A DNA stretch of 10,390 nucleotides from Bacillota bacterium (GCA_023436525.1 JAEZIW010000209.1:1-10390); one strand, 5' to 3'. Positions 1 to 6,891 are shown, counted from the stretch's first letter. Program-made: numbers and translations. Notes: a model not told the origin generated them from the sequence alone.

Positions 1-300
1 CTGTATGGCATCTTCAAGAGCAAGAAGTCCTTCTCTGCGCGCAATATTGGCAATACGAATGATTAACTCGATATCATCGTTGAGATCTATTTTTACTTGT
101 CTAAATGCTTTCTGCATCACTGTTTTAAGGCTTTTTAGCGCTTTGCCGGGATATGATACAACTGTTGATGCAATGACACCGCCAAAGACGATAAAAATTG
201 ATGGAATGTTGAAAAATGAATCCAGCTGTCCGTCAATCAATATGGATACACCGATACAGCCAAGCCCGGCCAGAATACCGATTAAGGTTGTTTTCTCCAC
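1..300 (-). CDS. motA: Flagellar stator protein MotA, N-terminal part (cut by left window edge)
   Basis: Only the first 100 codons are present. MotA forms, with MotB, the ion-conducting stator that turns the rotor. The start is GTG at 300-298, preceded by GAGGT (313-309) with 8 nt spacing; this ribosome binding site lies in the last codons of flbD. Two hydrophobic segments are visible, about residues 5-23 and 33-50 (with IFIVFGGVIASTVVSYP), matching the first two MotA membrane helices. The later stretch IARREGLLALE matches the conserved start of the MotA cytoplasmic domain. The gene starts 6 nt after flbD, and flbD-motA is a common clostridial order, with motB expected next. Whether it uses protons or sodium cannot be told, because the pore residues lie outside the window. 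A close alternative is the MotP paralogue; position favours MotA. Confidence 0.93.
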   Translation of the reverse strand, partial: MEKTTLIGILAGLGCIGVSILIDGQLDSFFNIPSIFIVFGGVIASTVVSYPGKALKSLKTVMQKAFRQVKIDLNDDIELIIRIANIARREGLLALEDAIQ

Positions 301-306
301 AAAATC

Positions 307-516
307 TTACCTCAACTTTTCCTCAATACTGATTCCGCAGAAAATCTTGCGTTTATGCTCAATGATCAGATTCACAACTTCTTCACTTGTCTCTTTGACC
401 ACAATTTTGCGCCCTGATACCATTGATATCACAGTGTTCGGTGTTTCTTCAACAAATTCAATCAACTCGCAGTTGATTAGGAATTCCTGTTCGTTTAAGC
501 GATGAACACGAATCAA
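307..516 (-). CDS. flbD: FlbD/SwrD family flagellar protein
   Basis: Small protein (69 residues from TTG) of the FlbD family, called SwrD in Bacillus subtilis, where it is reported to raise flagellar motor power for swarming. I choose TTG at 516-514: it gives an N-terminus MIRVHRLNEQEF that lines up with the family start MI(K/E)(L/V)TRLNG-F, and the AAGGGGG ribosome binding site (532-526) sits 9 nt upstream. The in-frame ATG at 525-523 would add three residues but directly abuts that site, leaving no spacing. Later family features are EETPNTVI and the K(I/V)VVKET-like strand. No membrane segment. It follows flgE across a GC-rich hairpin and its last codons hold the motA ribosome binding site, which suggests coupled translation of flbD and motA. 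Family assignment is firm; mechanism is not known from sequence. Confidence 0.9.
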   Translation of the reverse strand: MIRVHRLNEQEFLINCELIEFVEETPNTVISMVSGRKIVVKETSEEVVNLIIEHKRKIFCGISIEEKLR

Positions 517-525
517 ATGTATCAT

Positions 526-584
526 CCCCCTTCAGTTATTCTATAAAGCGGGGGAAACACTCCCCCGCTTTACCTGCGGGCCAA
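526..584 (-). promoter_or_regulatory. flgE-flbD intercistronic hairpin and flbD ribosome binding site
   Basis: An uninterrupted 11-bp inverted repeat (544-554 with 562-572, 7-nt loop) forms a GC-rich hairpin in the minus-strand transcript between the flgE stop (585) and flbD. No run of U follows it (the transcript continues UAGAAUAACUG), so it is a poor intrinsic terminator; an RNA-processing, stability or attenuation role is more likely. The flbD ribosome binding site AAGGGGG lies at 532-526. The 3' arm of the hairpin (CCCCC, 554-550) could instead pair with that site, and a CCCGC segment just after the flgE stop (580-576) could pair with the 5' arm (568-564). Alternative structures are therefore possible. 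Confidence 0.6.
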
Positions 585-1460
585 TTATCTCACCATGTTC
601 ACCAGTTCTTCGAGCATTTGGTCGGTGGTTGTAATAATTCTTGAGTTGGCCTGAAAGCCTCTCTGTGTAACGATCATGTCGGCAAACTCTGCCGTTAAGT
701 CGATATTCGCCATTTCCAGCGTGCCGGGATTCAGCTTGCCTGCGCCGTTCGTGGCCGGTTTCACATACTGAGGCGCGCCCGAGTTCACCGTTGTTCTGTA
801 CGAGTTTTCACCGCTTTTTTCCAAGCCGTTCGGGTTTGCGAATTTCGCAATGGCAACAACGCCCAACTTTTGGCTTGTGTTTGTTGCATCAAGGCCCACA
901 ACCTCACCGTCTTTGTTGATCGAAATATCGGTGTAGCCTGCCGGAATTGTCAGATAATGCAGATCGGCCGTCACATACTGCGTATCCGGAACGGTGATCG
1001 TTGCCGGCGGATTTGCTGGATCGGGTATTGTGATTGTCATGTTCGGATCCACGCACATGATATAGTTGCCGTTCGCGTCAACCAGCCGGTTCGAAGAATC
1101 GGTATACAGATTACCGGCGCGCGTGTAGGTCATCTCCGTGCCATCCGATATCACGAAATAACCGTCACCGTCGATTGAAAGATCCAGTGCGTAGCCGGTA
1201 TACTGCGGCGTGCCTTTTGTGTGCATCACGTCGATAGTCGCAACCTGCACACCAAGACCGATCTGCTGCGGGTTTGTGCCGCCGCTGGTGCCGCCCGATG
1301 TGGACGCCGGTTTTATCGTCTGGCTGTAAATATCCTGAAATATCACACGGCTCGATTTGTAGCCGATTGTGTTAACGTTGGCAATGTTGTTGCCGATAAC
1401 ATCCATCTTTGTCTGATGGTTACGAAGTCCGGTTACACCGGAATATAATGAACGCATCAT
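585..1460 (-). CDS. flgE: Flagellar hook protein FlgE (short, FlgG-like)
   Basis: Builds the hook, the flexible joint between the rod and filament. It is exported by the flagellar secretion system and assembled under the FlgD cap. The N-terminus (about residues 3-36) has the rod/hook signature SLYSGVTGLRNHQ and NNIANVNTIGYK; the C-terminus (about 240-291) has the matching LEMANIDLTAEFADMIVTQR and QANSRIITTTDQML helix. At 291 residues it is far shorter than the enteric hook protein but close to the Bacillus fla/che-operon FlgE, once called FlgG. Directly following flgD, it is most likely the hook protein and not the distal rod FlgG. A proline-rich stretch near residues 140-160 falls in the variable surface region. 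The start is the first of two ATGs at 1460; AGGAGG lies 10 nt upstream inside the end of flgD, so the two genes are probably translationally coupled. Confidence 0.93.
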   Translation of the reverse strand: MMRSLYSGVTGLRNHQTKMDVIGNNIANVNTIGYKSSRVIFQDIYSQTIKPASTSGGTSGGTNPQQIGLGVQVATIDVMHTKGTPQYTGYALDLSIDGDGYFVISDGTEMTYTRAGNLYTDSSNRLVDANGNYIMCVDPNMTITIPDPANPPATITVPDTQYVTADLHYLTIPAGYTDISINKDGEVVGLDATNTSQKLGVVAIAKFANPNGLEKSGENSYRTTVNSGAPQYVKPATNGAGKLNPGTLEMANIDLTAEFADMIVTQRGFQANSRIITTTDQMLEELVNMVR

Positions 1461-1465
1461 AGTGG

Positions 1466-2134
1466 TTATTCCTCCTCATTCTCAGTTGGGGTTTCGGTTG
1501 CCGGCAGCGTCTCGGTTACCGTCGGGCTTTCTGTCGCAATTTCCGTAATGCTGGAAATCGGCACGTCCTTCCCGCTGACCACGGCATACAAAGCGCCGTC
1601 CTTCACAATCAGCTTATCGACCTTGCCGGTGACTGTTGTCGTTTGGTTATCGGTGCCGGTTATCGTCGCTGTCACCGTTTTGCCAATCAGCCCGGCTCCC
1701 TGAAGGATCTGGTCATCAAGGTTCTGTCCGGGCGAAGCATCCATCACGCCTGTGACCTTCGTCGCGTCGAAATACTTGTCGCCAATCAGCAGGTAATTGA
1801 TGCCCTTCTCGCTGACCACGCCGCTCACGATGCCGTGTGAAACAGACGACCCGTCCTGTACGTAAACATGCTTTCCGATCATGCTGTACGCTTGCGACAG
1901 CGCAAAGTTTCTGCCCATTGCGTTCATGGCTTCAAGCGCCGAAAACTGTGCCATCTGCGCCATAAAATTTTCGTTGCTCGTGGGCTCCATCGGGTCCTGA
2001 TGCTCCATTTGAGCCACAAGAATTTTCAAAAAATCCTCTTGGTCGAGCTTGCTGCCCGTTTTTCGCTGGCTTTTCTGATATTCCTCAAGCGACCTTGCCG
2101 CCGATGACGACGATGCCGCGTCTACTGTTGACAT
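1466..2134 (-). CDS. flgD: Flagellar hook assembly scaffold (hook cap) protein FlgD
   Basis: FlgD caps the growing hook and helps FlgE subunits polymerise. The N-terminal region (residues 29-70) carries the family signature: LDQEDFLKILVAQMEHQDP, then NENFMAQMAQFSALEAM. The rest has two similar beta-rich units, about 85-130 (MIGKHVYVQDG...GIVSGVV) and 149-199 (LIGKTVTATITG...VTGKVDKL), each shaped GK-V-x(n)-G-V-x(n)-G-x-Y, in place of the tudor plus fibronectin-like head of proteobacterial FlgD. It ends in an unusual Thr/Glu/Pro-rich acidic tail (200-222). Length is 222 residues, normal for FlgD. The start at 2134 has AAGGAGAT upstream. fliK ends 14 nt before it, and flgE follows after 5 nt, so hook cap and hook are made together. 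Confidence 0.95.
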   Translation of the reverse strand: MSTVDAASSSSAARSLEEYQKSQRKTGSKLDQEDFLKILVAQMEHQDPMEPTSNENFMAQMAQFSALEAMNAMGRNFALSQAYSMIGKHVYVQDGSSVSHGIVSGVVSEKGINYLLIGDKYFDATKVTGVMDASPGQNLDDQILQGAGLIGKTVTATITGTDNQTTTVTGKVDKLIVKDGALYAVVSGKDVPISSITEIATESPTVTETLPATETPTENEEE

Positions 2135-2148
2135 AACGTAATCTCCTT

Positions 2149-3588
2149 TTAGGCAAGATATTCAACGGAACTTCCGCCCTGCATATATCCGGTTATTTGC
2201 GACACAGTCTCAAATACGCCGGTTCCGGCGATCTGATCCAGCGACACATGGCTGCGCCCGCCTTGCTTCTTTGAGCTGCCGCTCTGGCTGAACGACCGGT
2301 GATCCGGGCCTGTCTGCATCTGGCTCTGATAAGTCACATCGATGTTGGTAATGGCAATCCCCTTGTCTTTGAGTGCCGCCTGCATCGATGAAATCTGATC
2401 GGCAAACATGCTTTTCACATTCACATCGTCTGTTTTAATCTGCATGCGGATCTCGCCGTTTTGCATCGACAGCTTGATGTGAACCTTACCCAGAAAATCG
2501 GGTTTCAGCTCCACATCGAAATCGGTCTTACCGTCGCTGACCTGCGTGCTCAGCTTATCCACAATGCGCATCACATTGTCTTTCACGAAGTTCGAACCGG
2601 TGTTTGGCTGAGCCTTCTCGGTTGTTATCGTGGTGTCTGCTTGCGTTGCCGATACAGAAACGGACTGCATAGCCACCGCCGCGTCTGGTTTTTGCGCTGT
2701 CTGCGTTTCAGACACAGGTGCTTGACTCGACGATTTTGCCGTCTGTGCGTTTGCCTTGTCATCTGCCGCTGCCGGCTGATCCGTCAGCTGCACCATAGCC
2801 GGCCCGGATACCTCCGGCTTGGCTTGTGTCGGTTTCACCGTCTCGGGTATCGCCTGCGCGTTTGCGGGCATCACCGCTTCTTCTGCCGGTGCTTTCCCCG
2901 TGTCCGCCGCCGATGTCGCCGTCTTTGCGTCCTTGGAAGCTTTCAGCTTGAGGAGCAGTGCCGCAATTTGGTCCGGCAGAACCGGAATATCCGCTGCCGT
3001 ATCGGCAGCCTTCGTTATCACCGGCGTTGTGTCCGCATCCGCGGAATTGGATACCGGTGCATTATTGGTACTCTCGAACGAGCCCAAATAGTCGCCAACT
3101 GCTTTGGCAATGGCCTGCTGCAGCTCCGGGGGGAGCTGGCTCAGTTGGTCTTTGGACAGCATCCTTGCATATGTCTCCAACGCTCCTGTTTGCTCTGTGG
3201 TCTGTGTCAGGCCTTGAAGCATCTGCTCCAAAATCTGATTGACAGTGTTCGTTGCCGAACCGTCCTGCACAGATGCGGAGGGGAGGTCAGATAGATAATC
3301 CAGCAAACCGAATCCTTCGAGAATGCCAACAATTTGAGTTTGCTCCTGCGCGTCTGTCAAATCGGCGGCCATGCTGTTATCCTGAGTATTGTCAATCGCC
3401 TGATTCGCGGCCGCAGCAGCGTTTCCGTACGGCGCTTCGTCCGCCTTGATGCAGTCTTCCAGCTTCTTTTTGAATGCCAGCGGTTCCTTCCTCTCGGCAT
3501 TGCTTTTCTGCACCGTTGCCGCTTGTCTGCTTGTATCGGTACCGGTATTGATCGGTGTCTCGATTGACATCAAAGGCAAGTTTGACAA
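2149..3588 (-). CDS. fliK: Flagellar hook-length control protein FliK
   Basis: FliK is secreted during hook growth, measures hook length and switches the export gate from hook to filament substrates. The 479-residue protein has the usual layout: a poorly conserved N-terminus, a long Ala/Thr/Gln/Pro-rich middle (about 150-330) and a compact C-terminal domain (about 334-425). That domain has the FliK core pattern VELKPDFLGKVHIKL followed by NGEIRMQI and a helix ending LKDKGIAI. The start is uncertain. TTG at 3588-3586 has GGAGG 7 nt upstream (3600-3596). An in-frame ATG at 3570-3568 (codon 7) overlaps the stop of a 17-codon upstream reading frame and could be used by reinitiation. The low-complexity middle explains the long antisense reading frames here, which are not genes. 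It lies between the ylxF/motE-like gene and flgD, its usual place in Bacillota. Confidence 0.92.
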   Translation of the reverse strand: MSNLPLMSIETPINTGTDTSRQAATVQKSNAERKEPLAFKKKLEDCIKADEAPYGNAAAAANQAIDNTQDNSMAADLTDAQEQTQIVGILEGFGLLDYLSDLPSASVQDGSATNTVNQILEQMLQGLTQTTEQTGALETYARMLSKDQLSQLPPELQQAIAKAVGDYLGSFESTNNAPVSNSADADTTPVITKAADTAADIPVLPDQIAALLLKLKASKDAKTATSAADTGKAPAEEAVMPANAQAIPETVKPTQAKPEVSGPAMVQLTDQPAAADDKANAQTAKSSSQAPVSETQTAQKPDAAVAMQSVSVSATQADTTITTEKAQPNTGSNFVKDNVMRIVDKLSTQVSDGKTDFDVELKPDFLGKVHIKLSMQNGEIRMQIKTDDVNVKSMFADQISSMQAALKDKGIAITNIDVTYQSQMQTGPDHRSFSQSGSSKKQGGRSHVSLDQIAGTGVFETVSQITGYMQGGSSVEYLA

Positions 3589-3623
3589 AGACCTTCCTCC
3601 TTCCTATTCAGTTTTCGTTGCAT
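3570..3623 (-). CDS. Possible 17-codon minicistron upstream of fliK
   Basis: A short reading frame encodes MQRKLNRKEEGLCQTCL. It starts at ATG 3623-3621, 6 nt after a near-ideal ribosome binding site AAGGAGG (3636-3630), one of the best in the window. Its stop TGA (3572-3570) overlaps the ATG at 3570-3568, which is codon 7 of fliK, as TGATG. It lies in the 49-nt gap after the ylxF/motE-like gene and is out of frame with fliK. It may be a leader peptide that couples or limits fliK translation, or the relic of an older fliK start displaced by a frameshift. The peptide is basic and has a CxxC, but nothing shows that it works as a protein. I do not recognise it. Confidence 0.35.
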   Translation of the reverse strand: MQRKLNRKEEGLCQTCL

Positions 3624-3637
3624 CAAACGCCTCCTTC

Positions 3638-4384
3638 TTAACTGCTTTGTTTCATCATCTCCGACAAAACTTTTGATGCAGTCTTTGAGTTCATATTGGA
3701 GAGTATTTTTGACGCGCTTTCACTGCTCATATTGAGCAGCAGATCCACGATATGCTGCGTTTCCAGCGTCGTAATCATTTTGGCGGCTGCCACAGAGTCC
3801 ATCTTTTCAAACACCTTGGCAGCAGTCTGAATATCAGCCTTTTCCTGCTCGGCCTGAGCCGTCGTATCCGTTTGCTGCTGCTGCGTCTGTTCTTTTTCCG
3901 CTGCCGCAGCCTCCTTTGCCGCAATATCCTTTTCCCGCTTGTCTAACTCTCCTTTTGTATTATCGAGCGTTTTTTGCTTTTCCTTAAGCTTTGCTTTTTG
4001 ATCAGTCAGTTTTGTTTTTTCGGTTTCCAGATCCGCCTGCTGTTTTTCAAGGTCAGCCTGCAGTGCCCGAAGCTCGGCATCGGTCATTTTGCCCTCCACG
4101 TTGGGCTGGCTCGCCTGCAGAAAATCAATCACCATCTGCTTAATTCCGCCCACGTCAAAATAAACGCACGCAGCGCCCGCAATGATCAATATAATCAAAA
4201 AAATGCTGAACACAGCAGCTCCGGATATCTTCCTTTTTTCTTTCTTATTTTTTCCGGTTTTTCCGGGCCCCGCAGAAGGCTGCGGTCTGGACGGCGGTGC
4301 GGGTTTGGTTGGTTGGGGTTTTGCCTGTTGTTTTTTTGCGCCGTGTTCCGCGCCCGGTCTTTCGTCTCTGTCTTGAATATCCAT
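3638..4384 (-). CDS. YlxF/MotE-like flagellar operon membrane protein (MgtE-N-like C-terminus)
   Basis: A 248-residue protein in the ylxF position of the Bacillota operon. Residues 1-52 are a Pro/Lys/Gln-rich, positively charged tail. Residues 54-76 (AAVFSIFLIILIIAGAACVY) form a single membrane segment. About 100-185 is a long charged heptad-like coiled coil rich in K, E, Q and D. Residues 186-247 form a helical domain of the MgtE N-terminal type seen in YlxF and MotE, ending in two similar units, SESASKILSNMN and SKTASKVLSEMM, which resemble FliG-type helical repeats. The basic tail before the helix predicts that the coil and C-terminal domain lie outside the cytoplasm. In alphaproteobacteria MotE acts as a periplasmic chaperone for MotC; the role of YlxF in Bacillota is unclear. 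The start at 4384 has AAGGAA 6 nt upstream, overlapping the fliJ stop. fliK follows after 49 nt. Confidence 0.8.
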   Translation of the reverse strand: MDIQDRDERPGAEHGAKKQQAKPQPTKPAPPSRPQPSAGPGKTGKNKKEKRKISGAAVFSIFLIILIIAGAACVYFDVGGIKQMVIDFLQASQPNVEGKMTDAELRALQADLEKQQADLETEKTKLTDQKAKLKEKQKTLDNTKGELDKREKDIAAKEAAAAEKEQTQQQQTDTTAQAEQEKADIQTAAKVFEKMDSVAAAKMITTLETQHIVDLLLNMSSESASKILSNMNSKTASKVLSEMMKQSS

Positions 4385-4394
4385 ATTCGTTTCC

Positions 4395-4835
4395 TTACGT
4401 TATCGATACTTTATATGAAACCAGATCGTCAATGAACTTGTTTTGCTGCTTTTTAACCTCAACAAGATAGTCATTGTACTGGTTATCACGCAGATTATCG
4501 AGCAGCTTAATCTCCCTGCGCACATTCACAAGCTTTTGCATCCATTCTTCTTTTTCTTCCTCAAGCTGCGCGATGTGCGTTAAGATAGCGGCCATTGATG
4601 TTTTGGCGCTTTCGAAATAATCGCCGTAATGATGAGCGCGATGCACCACCATGCCGTGAGAGACTTCGCCTGTAAACTCGCATGTCGTTTTATCAAAGCA
4701 GCCGTTCAGCGCCGCAAGCTGATCCTTGCTGGCGTTGATTCTCGCTTCAATCATGCCGATTTGCAGCTTGTGCTGCTTTTCAAGGCTTAATTGCATGTCG
4801 TACCACGACTGCAGCGAAAATACAAATTGCTTCAT
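4395..4835 (-). CDS. fliJ: Flagellar export protein FliJ
   Basis: FliJ is the stalk of the flagellar export ATPase; it sits in the FliI ring and contacts the FlhA gate. The 146-residue protein is almost wholly helical and charged, with no membrane segment. It has the family start MKQFVFSLQSWYDMQ and a C-terminal half with the coiled-coil run of E, K, R and L (about 90-135). Length matches FliJ. It starts at ATG 4835-4833, overlapping the fliI stop as ATGA, so translation is coupled to fliI. Sequence conservation in FliJ is weak, so the call rests on length, coiled-coil character, the N-terminal FxFxLQ pattern and its place right after fliI. Two cysteines and a His-rich spot (HRAHHYGDYFESA) near the turn between the helices are unusual but not interpretable. 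Confidence 0.88.
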   Translation of the reverse strand: MKQFVFSLQSWYDMQLSLEKQHKLQIGMIEARINASKDQLAALNGCFDKTTCEFTGEVSHGMVVHRAHHYGDYFESAKTSMAAILTHIAQLEEEKEEWMQKLVNVRREIKLLDNLRDNQYNDYLVEVKKQQNKFIDDLVSYKVSIT

Positions 4836-6160
4836 GAGCGTTCACTTCGCATTTCGTATATTTGATTGACGATATCCATCGTTTGATCAAAAGAAAACCG
4901 TTCGTCCACCTGCTGGCGCAGCAGCCCCAAAATCGCATCATTCAGCGCAATCGCCTCATCAATTTTAGAGCTGGAGCCTGCTTTGTATGCGCCGATTGTG
5001 ATCAGATCCTGCGCGTCTTTATAGGTGGACATGACGCCCTTCAAATATGCCACCTTTTTCAAAGATTCCCGCTCCATCACATCCGGCATCAAACGGCTGA
5101 CGCTTTGCAGTACATCAATCGCCGGATAATGGTTGCCGTTGGCGAGCTTGCGCGTCAGCACGATATGCCCGTCCAGTATGCCTCTCACCGTATCGGATAT
5201 CGGCTCGTCAAGGTCATCACCCTCCACCAGCACGGTATAAAGCCCGGTTATGGAGCCTTTGCTGCACATGCCCGCGCGTTCCAGCAGCTTTGGGAGTATC
5301 GCGTACACCGACGGCGTAAATCCGCGTGACACGGGTGGTTCGCCGATGGCCATACCGATTTCGCGCTGCGCCATCGCAAAACGCGTCAGCGAATCCATCA
5401 TCAGCATCACATCGAGGCCCTGGCTGCGGAAATACTCCGCAATCGCCGTTCCAACCATCGCCGATTTCAAACGCACCAGCGCGGGCTGATCCGACGTCGC
5501 AATCACAAGTATGGAGCGCTTAAGCCCCTCTTCCTTAAGGTCCTTTTCAATAAAGTCCCGAACCTCGCGGCCTCTTTCGCCGATCAGCACAATCACATTG
5601 ATGTCTGCCGCTGTGTTTCTCGCAATCATGCCGAGCAATGTGCTTTTTCCAACGCCGCTGCCCGCGAATATGCCGATTCTTTGGCCCTTCCCAAGCGTCA
5701 GCATGGAATCCACCGCCTTCACACCAAGCGGTAGCTTCTCCGTGATGCGTTTTCTCTCCAGCGGGCTTGGCGGGTTGTTCATAATCGGGTAGTAGTCATC
5801 CGGCTTCACAGGCCCGCGCCCGTCCATCGGGTTTCCGAGACCGTCGAGCACTCGGCCCAAAAAGTCGTTGCCGACCGGCACCTTCATCGCTCTGTTGTCG
5901 GATACCACGTAGCTGCTCGGCCCCACGCCGGACAAATCACCGAACGGCATCAGCAGCACTTTTTTTTCTTTGAAACCGACCACTTCGGAAAGTATGAATT
6001 TCGATTTATCATCGGTGTAGATGCGGCAAATATCGCCAAGCTTGGCGGAAAGACCGACGGCTTCAACTGTCAAACCGTAAATCTGGCTGACGCGGCCGCC
6101 GTATTCAAAAAAATCTTTATTGTTAAGCGCATCCTTGAGGCGCTGCGTTTTGGCAAACAT
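4832..6160 (-). CDS. fliI: Flagellum-specific export ATPase FliI
   Basis: FliI hydrolyses ATP at the cytoplasmic face of the export gate, helping unfold and deliver rod, hook and filament subunits. Numbered from the ATG (442 residues), it has an N-terminal beta domain (about 15-95), then the F1-type ATPase core: AGSGVGKST Walker A (166-174), GERGREV (194-200) with the catalytic glutamate, and VMLMMDSLTRFA Walker B (251-262). EPPVSRGFTPSVY and the EGDDLDEPISD loop are also typical. Length and all key motifs are intact. I prefer ATG at 6160-6158, whose A is the last base of the fliH stop and which has AGG 7 nt upstream. GTG at 6163-6161 would add one residue and overlap fliH by 4 nt. Either way it is coupled to fliH. 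fliJ overlaps its end by 4 nt. Confidence 0.98.
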   Translation of the reverse strand: MFAKTQRLKDALNNKDFFEYGGRVSQIYGLTVEAVGLSAKLGDICRIYTDDKSKFILSEVVGFKEKKVLLMPFGDLSGVGPSSYVVSDNRAMKVPVGNDFLGRVLDGLGNPMDGRGPVKPDDYYPIMNNPPSPLERKRITEKLPLGVKAVDSMLTLGKGQRIGIFAGSGVGKSTLLGMIARNTAADINVIVLIGERGREVRDFIEKDLKEEGLKRSILVIATSDQPALVRLKSAMVGTAIAEYFRSQGLDVMLMMDSLTRFAMAQREIGMAIGEPPVSRGFTPSVYAILPKLLERAGMCSKGSITGLYTVLVEGDDLDEPISDTVRGILDGHIVLTRKLANGNHYPAIDVLQSVSRLMPDVMERESLKKVAYLKGVMSTYKDAQDLITIGAYKAGSSSKIDEAIALNDAILGLLRQQVDERFSFDQTMDIVNQIYEMRSERS

Positions 6161-6891
6161 CACTCAACCTGCTCGTTCAAATACTGGCTGATTTTATTAA
6201 GCTGCATCGGTATGCCCGCATCCACAATCTCGCTGTCGGCCTCTATGATACAGCTGCCCGCAGGCAGATTAGCGTCTGCAATGATATCGACATTTTTAAC
6301 CGACGCTTCATCGCGGAGCCATTGGCCGCCGTCATTAAAATATCTGTCGTATTCGTCTTTGCTGACATAGAGCGAAAAATCATCCGCATGGCGGATGCTC
6401 GCAATCGCTTTTTTTATGATGTCTTTAAACACCTGATCGTTTCTGTCGATCTCAATATTTACGATTTTCTCGGCAACATCCATCGACAGCGACAGCACGT
6501 CCGACTCAAGCGTCTGATACAGACTCTGACGGTATTGTTCCACGCGGGTCAGCACGCCTCGCACCTCTTCATTGTTGGTCTGCTGCTCGGCTGCCGCGGC
6601 CTGCCTGCCCTCTTTTAGCCCCTGTGCATAGCCTTCGCTGCGCGCTTCTTCTTTGAGCTGCTCCGCTTCAACCCGCGCATTATAAATGATTTGCTTCGCT
6701 TTTTCATTAGCCGTCTGTATATAGCCATGCGCCATATCACGCACGGCAGGCGGAAGCTGTTCCTCTTCTTCCGCGCTGAGTGCTTTTTCGAGAACCTTCT
6801 CTTCGCGCCGTATCGTCTCTTTCGGGGTAATCACAATAAACGACCGGTTAAGATTCATATTGTCGATCAATGTTTTATCAATCTTATACAA
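6160..6891 (-). CDS. fliH: Flagellar assembly protein FliH (FliI regulator)
   Basis: FliH dimerises, binds and restrains FliI, and links the ATPase complex to the C ring. The 243-residue protein has an N-terminal region, a charged helix (about 55-110) with ANEKAKQIIYNARVEAEQ and the small-residue pattern SEGYAQGLKEGR, then a C-terminal domain related to the V-ATPase E subunit with MDVAEKIVNIEI and DIIADANLPAGSCIIE. The GYAQGLKEG run fits the glycine-repeat helices of FliH. The start is TTG at 6891-6889: AGGAG lies 9 nt upstream (6905-6901), whereas the next in-frame ATG (6858) has no ribosome binding site. It overlaps the end of fliG by 8 nt, so translation is likely coupled. The weak start codon may keep FliH levels low relative to FliG; that is inference. 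Confidence 0.93.
   Translation of the reverse strand: MYKIDKTLIDNMNLNRSFIVITPKETIRREEKVLEKALSAEEEEQLPPAVRDMAHGYIQTANEKAKQIIYNARVEAEQLKEEARSEGYAQGLKEGRQAAAAEQQTNNEEVRGVLTRVEQYRQSLYQTLESDVLSLSMDVAEKIVNIEIDRNDQVFKDIIKKAIASIRHADDFSLYVSKDEYDRYFNDGGQWLRDEASVKNVDIIADANLPAGSCIIEADSEIVDAGIPMQLNKISQYLNEQVE

Noticed and set aside
5..505. 166-codon plus-strand reading frame opposite motA and flbD
   Set aside because: It is antisense to two genes with clear family matches and spans their junction; it has no family features of its own.
544..572. Intercistronic hairpin as an intrinsic terminator after flgE
   Set aside because: No U tract follows on the minus strand (UAGAAUAACUG) and none on the plus strand; motA and flbD would be cut off from the operon without another promoter.
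925..932. CCGATATT on the minus strand within flgE as an internal sigma-28 promoter for flbD-motA
   Set aside because: No TAAA-like -35 at the right distance; it sits in ordinary flgE codons.
2461..3294. 277-codon plus-strand reading frame antisense to fliK
   Set aside because: It lies opposite the low-complexity middle of fliK and its product is Arg/Cys/Leu-rich with no recognisable domain or ribosome binding site; it is a shadow of fliK codon bias.
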